From: Erodium maritimum
Lineage: Eukaryota > Streptophyta > Magnoliopsida > Geraniales > Geraniaceae
Direction: 5' to 3'
Length of the DNA stretch: 64,000 nt
Assembly: GCA_963921825.1 (NCBI GenBank)
Contig: OY997588.1
Span: 13,034,001-13,098,000, forward strand
Both the position numbers and the translations under genes were made by a program. The notes under the pieces are model-generated. The model did no database searches. It saw only the letters and a list, made by a program, of their open reading frames with translations, and was not told where the DNA came from. This document shows positions 20,693 through 29,990 of this stretch, piece by piece; position 1 is the stretch's first letter, and each line of letters starts with the position of its first letter.

Positions 20693-23348
20693 TTAAAATT
20701 GAGAACTGGTCCCGTATTCTTCACTAAATTCCACGCTGCCTAATGCCAGTTTCTTGTGCTGCTCCAAACTGGCCTTGTGGAACATGGTACTCTGCCCCGG
20801 CACCGTCCCTTCATTCAAGTCCTCCAGCGACACATCGCCTTCTAATGCATGCACTATCTGTTTCATCATTTAAATGTTCTCTTTGAAATCATGTGTAATT
20901 ATCAGTTGATTGAAAATGGCAGAACGGTAATTATGCGTACTTACCTTGCTCATCTTGGGGCGTTTCTTGGAAGAATGGCGAATACTGGCAGCTGCACAAG
21001 TAGCCATTCGGGACATTTGAAGTCTGTCATAGTTGCCTCCCATCCTCGGATCAGCCAACTGGTCAAATGTTCCTTCTTCTATAGCACTCGTAAGAAGATG
21101 CCGAGCCTGCACTCAAGCGCATGACACAAACCTTTCAAAACTTAGCTTTGGTGAATTTAGAATAAAATAGTTTGTGAACCTTCGTAGAAGAGAAAGTTTG
21201 TACCCAATCCACCAAGCTTTCCCCATCCGGGATGCTATGATCCACAGGCTTCTTTCCGGTTATGAGCTCCAAGAGCATTACTCCAAATGAATACACGTCA
21301 GATTTTTCAGTCAACTTGCCGCTAGATGCATACTCTGGTGCCAAATAACTGCAGTTCTATATCAAAACTACATTACCATACACACTTTTTTTATCAGCTA
21401 TGTGTACCAATATTTGGGCTCACTGGCTTGTGTCGAAGCAATGAGCACCCAAATATTGATTTTTATACTTTGACTGACCTATCATCGACTCAAGACATCT
21501 TTTTTAATTTATAAAAGAGCTTTAATATTACCATAATACCTCCCACCTTGAGAAAGAGGTTCAACAGAAGTTGGATGAGGTAGAGAGAATCCAAACAAGA
21601 TTTAGAGAAATAGATGATAAAGGTGGGAGAGGATACCACTGCTGGGATTTAAACCCTGGTTCTAAGGACCATAGTTCAAGTGCTTGACCGGTTGGATAAG
21701 CAAGCATTGGTTACCATAAATACTTATGATTAAGGGCCTAAGGCAAGGTGTGCGATCGAATGGAAAGAAGAAAGCAAAGAGCAAATATGAAGAAGGTTGC
21801 ACCAAGAATATCATTACCCAAATGTTCCCATAATGCGAGTGGAAATATGAGTGTGGTTATCAGTTGACAGCTTAGCCAAGCCAAAATCAGCAACCTAAAG
21901 GAAAAGAACACAGACAAAAGTCAAATTGTAGACTAACTCAGGCATTTAAGTGATAGACAGACAACAAAAGTATTGTTAAAACTATACCATGGCTTCGAAA
22001 TTCTCATCCAGAAGAATATTTGCAGTTTTAATGTCACGATGAATAATGCGAGGATGGCCTACAGACATATTCGAATAGCATAATTGAATGATTATTAAAA
22101 CATATTCAAAATACATGACGGAGAGAGAGATATATATAGAGAGAGGGGAGGGTGCTCTTACAATCTTCATGCAAGTAAGCTAGCCCTTTAGCAGAACCTA
22201 AGGCAATACGAAGCCTACACGACCAAGTCATGGGAGGAACATTCTTACCTGGCACACAAAATGCAAATACCACATTGCCTTTGTCACAGCATTCCAAGAA
22301 ATAATGTACAAAAGCAACAACAATATTAACAAAACTTACCATAGAGATGATGTTCTAATGTATTGTTTGCAACAAATTCATACACCAACATCCTTTGGCC
22401 ACCAGCAATGCAATATCCAACCAGTGACACAAGATGGCGATGATGGACGCGACTAATAATTTCCACCTCTGCCTGGAACTCTCGCTCGCCTTGCCCACTG
22501 CCCATCTTGAGGCTTTTGACAGCAACCACCTTTCCATTAGGCAATGTACCCTTATGCACATACCCAAATCCACCCTGACCTAGAAGGTTGCCTTGAGAAA
22601 ACCCTCCCGTGGCTGCTGCCAGTTCATCGTATGTAAACGTACTTTGGTTAAATCCAAGAGCAAGTCCTGGGGAAGGAGGGGGCATCGGGTGATGGTAGTG
22701 GGGCCCTGAGTAATTGGAGCTCGTATCACTACCGCTCATCATATAAGGCGGCTGTGGTCCTTGCCAACCACTGCCTGACGGTGGTGGGTGGCCCCCACTC
22801 TGCCAGTTCAGGGGATGGTGTGAGCTGCTATAGTTCTGGTCTCCACCTGCACAAGTCATGCTCCCATATATAGCACTAAAAGAAAATGGATAACTATTCC
22901 AATTCGTTGATATGGTACCTTTTGCATTTGGATCAATGTAGTAAGGCTTATCAGGATATTTATTCTTCTTCCTCTTCTTCCTCTTCCTGCAACAGCATAC
23001 TATACAGCAAATAATTGAAAAAAGTAGAAACAAGCCAGCTCCTACTGCTGCTCCTATAATTACTTCCTTTGATACATGCAAATCAGACCAAAAATCTTTA
23101 TGATGAGCTGCGGGTGCGGGTCTTGCAGGAGGGTGCTTTGTAGGCTGTGGAGGCTTCAATGCAGTTGGAGATGGCACATTGTTTTGTGGGACAGGAACAG
23201 GTTCTGGTTGAGCTTGTGGGTTCTCAGGGATTGCATTGTCAGGTTTTGCGTTATCAGGCAATGCATTATCAGGTAATGCATTATCAGGGGTAGCGTTATC
23301 AGGCAATGCATTATCAGGGGTAGCGCTATCAGGCAATGCATTAGGCAT
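20693..23348 (-). CDS. PERK-type proline-rich receptor-like kinase
   Basis: There are seven coding exons: 23348-22340, 22248-22162, 22058-21988, 21894-21818, 21348-21204, 21106-20945 and 20857-20693. All have GT-AG borders and sum to 1716 bp (571 aa). The short N-terminal part has a repeated PDNA motif and a proline-rich stretch (about 1-85). A transmembrane segment follows (about 96-120), then a basic stop-transfer [10 protein letters not shown], a Gly/Ser/Pro-rich juxtamembrane region, and a Ser/Thr kinase. The kinase has GQGGFGYV (about 257-264), catalytic Lys in [18 protein letters not shown] and [20 protein letters not shown]. This matches the PERK family, plasma-membrane kinases thought to sense the cell wall. 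The extracellular part is shorter and less proline-rich than usual. The start at 23348 is the first ATG in frame after a TAA, so the true N-terminus is uncertain. Confidence 0.9.
23237..23340 (-). repeat. 15-bp coding minisatellite in the kinase N-terminus
   Basis: A 15-bp unit encoding five residues of the type [10 protein letters not shown] is repeated about seven times with few changes ([20 protein letters not shown]). It forms most of the predicted extracellular segment before the proline-rich stretch. Length variation between individuals would be expected. Confidence 0.8.
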
Positions 23349-23710
23349 TATAGTAATTTAGATCATTCTTGAACTTTCAGCCATTATAAGATAATACCCT
23401 GAACATAGATCATCATATTGAGAGTCCCTGAATAACATTTATTCCATCAATATCATGCAAGAAACAAAGATAAATTAGATGAAGAGAGAAAGATACCTGA
23501 AGGAAGAAAGGAGACTTTCTCATAAGAAACAAGAGTTCCATGGTGGAGCTTCCATCCTGGAAACAAAAGATCTCCTCTGCCGAGATCCTCCTATAAAGAA
23601 GGGTCTCTCTTTCCCTCAGATCTTTCTTTTTCTACCACTTTTCCTTTATCCTTCCTGGTGGGGTATTTTTTTTAAGGTTTTGCTTCAAGATTCACTTGAT
23701 TTTCTCTCTC

Positions 23711-23725
23711 TTATATATATATAAT
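23711..23725 (-). promoter_or_regulatory. probable TATA box of the receptor kinase gene
   Basis: A TATATATATAA-type run reads on the minus strand some 170 bp upstream of a leader exon. That leader would end at a good splice donor (CAG|GTATCT, exon end at 23497). This suggests a spliced 5' leader before the main coding exon. Confidence 0.35.
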
Positions 23726-24398
23726 ATCAATACATGTCTATAAATAGATGTTTGGCTTAGTTTAGCTTCTTCAAGCCACCTCAGGCCAGGTTTTGGTTCT
23801 CTCAATATGATTTTATGGTAATAAGAGCCATTTTAGGATACAATCTATCTGACAACTTTTTACATATTGGTATATTGGCCATTCTCTTTCTTCTAATCCT
23901 CCTAAATTGGTTCAAAATATTAAACAAATCTACACGGTTTCATGCTCACATCACACAGGAGAGGCAGTAGTACTAAAAGGAAATCTAAATTATGCAAACT
24001 AATACTACAAGCATATAATTTTGTCCACCATTTCAGTAGAAGATGGAGAAACATTCTGTTATGTCTAGTGACTCCAAAAATCCATAAGTTTTGCCTCAAG
24101 CACTTCATAACATAAGCGTTCATAAGAAAAGTGGATAATTTGCCACTGACCCTACATATCTCTAATTCAGATCATGAACTAAAATATGTAGACCTTTCGC
24201 ACTTCTTTGCAATTTAACCTTCAAATCCTAATCTATCCATACAAAGTAAAATATAAATTCCACCAAACAAAATAGTACTACTGCTGCAATGCAAACATAA
24301 AAATAAAAAACTCTTAACTTTGTAGGCTGCATTATAAGTTCCAATCCTTCGACATTCCAACAGCTTGGGTCAATAGATGCAAATGGAGGAGATGCCAT
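23726..24398. other. spacer between F-box gene 3' end and kinase promoter
   Basis: It is AT-rich with no ORF or transposon end recognised. It includes the 3'UTR of the F-box gene (high end of its minus-strand transcript) and the distal kinase promoter. Confidence 0.4.
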
Positions 24399-25472
24399 CT
24401 ACAGTTCAACGAGGCTATTCACATAACCAATAACTCTGGTATCAGAGTCACAATCAGCACTCAATGATCTGACTTCTGTGGTCTTTGTGTCACAGAGATA
24501 AAGTGATCTGCCTTGGCAAACTACCATGTGATCATCTCCAACAAAGAGCACAGGTGTCTTGTCATATGAAACTTGGCTGAAAGTATGGGTAAGAGAATGC
24601 TCTTTGGTTTTCCATGTCTCCACATGACTGTGCATCTGCATTGTGTTTGTATGTGCATTGTTCAGCACGCTGATACTTGCACGGTTTCCATACGTTGTTG
24701 CAGAACAGAGTTTCCCACCAATCACACCCAAAGTGAAAGTACTATGTGAGTTGTAGATGAGTTGTGATCGATCCATTGTAATATCAAAGGCAAGAACATT
24801 GTTTGATCCCTGCCAATAAACAACCCCATCTGCATACACACCTGACCTTGGCAAGATCCCCCTATACCCATAGCAAATCTCACCAGAAATTCTCCAAGAT
24901 CCTTGTGCTGAAGAGTAGATCTCAAATTCGTTCCCGAAGTCAGCATCAACAGAGAAAACACATACCACTTTGTATTCAGCCACAAAGTTCAGCCTTGATG
25001 GTTCAAAAACGAGGACAACAGCAGGATTTTGCCCATGATCAGCATTTGGTTTTGGTAGTTTCTTCCACTGTTTGGTGACAGGATTGCAGATATAGTAGGC
25101 CTTGTCCCCGGTGAGGCCCATGCAACAAAGTAGCCCATTGGAAGATGATCTGATGTCAACAGGTTCAGGCAGAAACTTCAGAGATGGATCAGGAACACCA
25201 CAAGACTTGGGGTCAAGAGAAATGAACAATGATGGGCATTCTCGGGTTTGAACAAACAAACCACTGATTGTGCGAAAAGCATTTGACTGGTTGTGGGCAA
25301 AGAAAGGAGTTGAAATCATGAGCTTCCAGTCTCTACAGACCCCAACAAATCTGCGAAGTGTTTTGGCAGGGAGAAAAGGAAGGGCATGTTCCCTTATAAT
25401 ATCTTTTAGGTCCATGTATATCTTGTTGTTTCTGTTTCCAAAGAACTTTGTTGAGCTCCTTCCTACATCCAT
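24399..25472 (-). CDS. F-box protein
   Basis: A single coding exon encodes 357 aa. An F-box-like segment lies at about residues 21-63 (LKDIIREHALPFLPAKTLRR, then VGVCRDWKLMISTPFF). The rest follows the F-box-associated beta-propeller pattern: SSSNGLLCCMG, YYICNPVTKQWKKLPKP, YKVVCVF, FEIYSSAQGSWR, GVVYWQGS, NVLAFD. Such proteins act as substrate receptors of SCF ubiquitin ligases, with Skp1 binding through the F-box; the target here is unknown. A splice acceptor (TATTGCAG) lies 10 bp before the ATG, so translation starts just inside the second exon. The family assignment is firm but no specific orthologue is claimed. Confidence 0.85.
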   Translation of the reverse strand: MDVGRSSTKFFGNRNNKIYMDLKDIIREHALPFLPAKTLRRFVGVCRDWKLMISTPFFAHNQSNAFRTISGLFVQTRECPSLFISLDPKSCGVPDPSLKFLPEPVDIRSSSNGLLCCMGLTGDKAYYICNPVTKQWKKLPKPNADHGQNPAVVLVFEPSRLNFVAEYKVVCVFSVDADFGNEFEIYSSAQGSWRISGEICYGYRGILPRSGVYADGVVYWQGSNNVLAFDITMDRSQLIYNSHSTFTLGVIGGKLCSATTYGNRASISVLNNAHTNTMQMHSHVETWKTKEHSLTHTFSQVSYDKTPVLFVGDDHMVVCQGRSLYLCDTKTTEVRSLSADCDSDTRVIGYVNSLVEL

Positions 25473-25482
25473 CTTAATCTGT

Positions 25483-27705
25483 CTGCAATATCAAAAGAAT
25501 CGCAACTGAAAACAAAGGAAGGGAGTGAAGTTTACAAGTGTTTAATATAATAATCGGGATCCAAATTTCATCATTCATTTTGCATTGGTTTCAGAAATGT
25601 ATCACTTCATTATTATGCTAAATAATTAGAGCGATTCAATGTGCTGTTAAAAGATGAAGATGCAACTTACTAGGATTGACTACAACTACATAGAGCTTGA
25701 CACATGCTTCTTAATTCCATTATCTAGAACATACTTGAATTTGTATTGGTATCAGTGTAGTTGAAAACAAACAAAAAACTGTTTCACAATGATATTCTGG
25801 CAGCAGCTACAACTCCCAAGGAAAAAATTGTAAACACCAGACTCTAGCTACATTCTACTTGTGTGCTAACCATCAATCAAACTCAAGTAGATGATTTTTT
25901 TAAGTAATTGCTACTTGGACCAGACTCTAATGCTACTGGTTGAATCTGAATTCTAATGCGACATCTTAAAACATGCCAAGTAAACCTTAATTTCAGAACT
26001 TTCACACTTTTTCTTTTATCCTCCAAATGAAGAATTAAAACAAACAGTATTCTGACAAAAGTTTGTAAAATACAAATTTCAAACACCTCTTGATTACTGA
26101 TGTAAGTCAACTGAAATCTATGTTTTTCTTTACTGTGTCTTTCTAAGGAAACTAACATAAATTCAGAGGCAAATGCGCTAACAGAAAAGAATAGTCTGTT
26201 GAAAATATGAGCACAAAATATTAGGCTACTTTAGATTAGCATCATGATAAAAAAAATGGTCATTATCTTCTCAGCAAGAAAAACAGAAACCCAAAGCAAA
26301 CAAACTGATAATCAAAGTCAGTTGATCACTACTTGAGTGGTTGACAAACAGAAAAGAAAGGTACACCGGCCTAAATTGATACAGCAGTGCAAAAACATGA
26401 TACTTATTATTCGTACAATCTAAGAGCATCTCCAATGGCGGGCAATTTTGGTGGGCGAATCCAGGAGAAATAGGGGTTCGTCTAGGTGAATAGCAGGGCG
26501 AATAAGCCTGGGATAAGGATTCATCGTTTGGACAATTCGTCCAAACGTTGGGCGAAAGAAGCTGTCATCTGTCCACTTCATTTTAAAAATATATAAATAA
26601 ATCCGAAATATGACCCTTATTATCAGTATAAATACCCTCACACCATCAACCAAAAATCATATACTCACTCTTTCATTTCAGACCACTCCAAAAATATTTA
26701 TATCAAAAATTTGCATCCAATGGCTCCGCTAAACCGAGAATAATTACGAAAAGCATGTGAAATACATGTCTCGTTGTGGAGAAGTCGCACTCATCCTTCA
26801 ATGAGTTTGAATGAGTTAATTGAGAGAGTTGTTCAAGGGGAAGGTTCGTCACACTGGCACAAGACAACAACCCGAACATATATAGACCAAGGTTGTGAGA
26901 AAGGTAACGCGCGCCTCATGGCTGACTACTTCTCAACCCCGAAGGTATCCAGCGAATAACAATTTCGCCTTCAGTTTCGAACGACAAATGCACAATAGTT
27001 GTTCATCAACCTTATCATGGTATTTGCTCACCTTTGGCTTTATTTATACAAACAATAACCCTTACCCATTTTCCTTAGCTCAAGTTATTTGTTGCACATT
27101 AAGAGACTGCAAGGAATTATATTGAACGAGCATTTGGGCATTTGAGCCCATATCTCATTTAAGTTTTTTTAATACTTAAGTAATTTCATTTGATTATTTT
27201 AATTTAACATAATTCCATTTATTTCTTTTAAATTAATGTATTTTTGTTTTTGTTTTTTTATTTCTGGAATCTCTGCTGGCCTGGACTAATGCTCTAACTA
27301 CATGTTTCCCTTTGATTCCTCTCTGGTTTCTCAGAAACCAAAAAAATCATTATGGTGAGTAAGTAAGATATAATAGAAAACAGAAAGTCACCTAACAAAT
27401 ATGATTAAATTGTGCTGCAGTTATGGATCAGGACCTAACTATGGCTGAAATATGATTTTTCTCATCGGAATCATTTTACTCCACAATTTCTCAGCGACCG
27501 AGAACCTCGAGCCAATCAACAATACAGAAAATGTGAACGATAGAGACTTCAGCAGTAAGAATAACAGTGAACAAACAGAAAATTAGCCGACATATTTGTA
27601 CGAAATCGATGCAACAATGACAGCATTATAAAATAATAGCTAGGAACGAGTAATTGAAGAGATAAGTGCGAAATTCATGGGAATCGCGAGCAGAAAACTT
27701 GTTAC
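25483..27705 (-). other. 5'UTR intron of the F-box gene
   Basis: The proposed donor is CAG|GTAACAAG at 27706/27705 and the proposed acceptor is TTGCAG|ACAG at 25483/25482. The 2.2-kb intron contains a Harbinger-related insertion (26424-27294). Long leader introns often raise expression in plants, but that is general knowledge and not shown here. Confidence 0.6.
26424..27294 (+). mobile_element. PIF/Harbinger transposase relic, 871 bp
   Basis: The left end GAGCATCTCCAATGG and right end ATGCTC stand between TAA duplications (26421-26423, 27295-27297). The terminal repeats agree only for about six bases. Plus-strand frames show the opening of a Harbinger nuclease: RTYIDQGCEKGNARLMADYF, then a diverged continuation. 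Near 27110 a short stretch resembles its C-terminal part (ELY*TSIWAF-like). Most of the DDE domain is deleted and stops are frequent, so it cannot move itself. It sits in the F-box gene leader intron. Confidence 0.6.
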
Positions 27706-27815
27706 CTGAATCACGAGAATTGTGATTTTGGTGGCTTGAAGGAGCTCTTGATAGGGATGGTAGAGAGACTGAGAGAGAGATAGTGGAAATGTGGACCTTT
27801 CACGCATATAAATAA
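27706..27815 (-). promoter_or_regulatory. leader exon and core promoter of the F-box gene
   Basis: On the minus strand a TATTTATATG box (27805-27815) precedes a CT-rich leader with CTCTCTCTCAGTCTCTC. The leader ends at a strong splice donor at 27706. The transcript would start near 27785. The evidence is positional only. Confidence 0.45.
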
Positions 27816-29319
27816 TCTAGAAAATGACCAATGAGTTTGCTTTTGGATTGACTAGAGACTCCTTCTCTAGGAAGCCTGACCTGTTTGGATTCGGGATTAA
27901 CTTCATCCGCTTCTGGGATTCGGTTAACACCAAAAAAAAAAAAAAAATAGTTGAAAAGAAATTGTATAAGAAATTCCTTGTTAGACTCTTGCATATGGTT
28001 AAGCTGTTTTTTTTTTTGAATAGGCAAATTTTTTCATTAATAAACTCTCTTTTGAGATAAAAGAGGAAGAACACTACAAAAGGACGATTCCTTAAGATGA
28101 TTATATGTCATCTATACGGGAGATCAACTACAACAATAAACCGATAAAGATAAAGAAGGTGCAGATAAAAGTCACCAAGCACACCAAGAAAGGTCAGACC
28201 CATCACCTCTGAAGAACCGGGCTATGCAACAACCACCAACCAAGAAAAGCCAACAAGGGGAGCAGGCAGTCAAGACACACTGCAAATGGTAGAGCAGCAA
28301 GAAAAGGCCACCAAGAAGGGCGGGCAAAGATGACACACTGCTAACATAATCAGAGTTGAACCTAACTCCATGTATCATTAGTAACACTCAGTCCTAGCGA
28401 GAAGGAGTGGACTAAAAACGTCGGTGGTCAGGACCACAATCGACAGATACAGTAACAATGAAGAATCACTGAGACACGCCACACCCAACAAATAAAACGA
28501 AAAGCTTCTGACCAAGGAAAAGTCTAAAGGTCACGCCGGCGGCCAACACCACCACAAAGAACCGGCGAGCTCGAACACCAAACAGCAGATCGAGAAGAAG
28601 CGAAGCCAATCGAATTAAATGAAAGGATAGCGAGGGAGAGGAATTACCAAACAAAGATCGGTAGCCAGCGAGTCACACCACAGAGTCCAAGTAGTAACCG
28701 GATGGTTGAAGCACAAGAAGCCACTAGAGAAGCTCAGCAACGATCCACACCCGCTATGTCACGCCCCAATTTCAGCGAACCGAACTCGGGACGCGAACAT
28801 TTAAAAAGATGCAATACTTGAAACATGTTTTCATTAAATCACTTTAAAAAGCCAGTTTAGTTCAACAAAATAATATTTACATATCAAAATAAGTCCCAAC
28901 AATTGGACAAAAACGAGGTACACGTCACTAGACTCAAAACACCCAGAAACCCGCTTCAAGCTCTTCAAGCTTCAGAAGCTCACCTAGTCCAGCTTGCGAA
29001 CGGTACCTGTAGGAAAAGCAGCTAGGGGTGAGCGTTCGCTCACCACCACAGATAACAGACTGACTACGGCATACTTAGCAGACAAAGCCGGTGACACCAA
29101 CAACGACTCAAATGACACACACACGACCAACACTTTTCTCAACCGACTCATGCACTCGGACACGTGATGTAGACCCCACACAACAATTGACGACCTCTTC
29201 CAAAGACACGACAGACAACCACGCAACACCCAAGATCACAAAGGATCGCACACCAAACAAGATCACAAAGGATCGCATACCAGCTGCTCAGTAACCATCT
29301 CTGTCTCTCGCCCTTTCCG

Positions 29320-29520
29320 ATCCCAGTCGGGCCAGGCGGTCGACCTGTCGCGCAACTTCTCTCGATCCCAGTCGGGAGGCTAACCCACAACCTCTCCGCT
29401 TCACCCGATCCCAGTCGGGTGGTTAGCCACACCCGCGCGTCCTTCCCCCGATCCCAGTCGGGGAGCTAGCCCACAACCTCTCCGCTTCTCCCGATCCCAG
29501 TCGGGAGGCTAGCTACACCA
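29320..29520 (-). repeat. tandem array with core GATCCCAGTCGGG
   Basis: The phrase CGATCCCAGTCGGG recurs about four times, spaced by roughly 45-50 bp, with flanking AGGCTA and ACAACCTCTCCGCTTC words. It lies inside the long LTR unit, in the same relative position as the arrays of the other long LTR unit. Confidence 0.8.
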
Positions 29521-29569
29521 CACAACCTCCACCAGTATCCAGTAACCAAACACAATCACAAACAAGTTC

Positions 29570-29990
29570 AACAGACAACAACGACACCAGTCCCAAACTC
29601 CACGGGCACTCAAGGCCACCAAGACACCAACAACCAAACACGGGTTCAACAACTCTACGGGCCCTCATGGCCACCCAAGACACCAACGGTAAAGTACGGG
29701 TTCACAACCCCACATGCACTCACGGCCACCCAAAACACCAACGGTAAAGTACGGGTTCACAACTCCATGGGCACTCACGGCCACCCAAAACACCAAAATA
29801 ACAACACGGCTCTCATGGCCACTCAAGACTCAATAATAATAACACGGGCTCTCAAGGCCACCCAAAACTCAATAATAATAACACGGGTTCTCAAGGCCAC
29901 CCAAAACTCAATAATAATAACACGGGCTCTCAAGGCCACCCAAAACTCAATAATAATAACACGGGCTCTCAAGGCCACCCAAAACTAAAT
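29570..29990 (+). repeat. 39-bp tandem array inside the long LTR unit
   Basis: A 39-bp unit containing GGGCTCTCAAGGCCACCCAA and CTCAATAATAATAACAC is repeated about five times at 29810-29990. More diverged and longer versions (ACTCACGGCCACCCAAAACA) precede it from 29570. Because 39 is divisible by three, one frame stays open (29767-29988) as a 13-residue repeat, which I do not consider a gene. Confidence 0.85.

Noticed and set aside
29767..29988. 73-codon frame with 13-residue repeats
   Set aside because: It is a by-product of a 39-bp tandem array in an LTR unit.
29810..29990. CRISPR-like regular repeat
   Set aside because: Units are contiguous tandem copies without unique spacers, and the genome is a plant.
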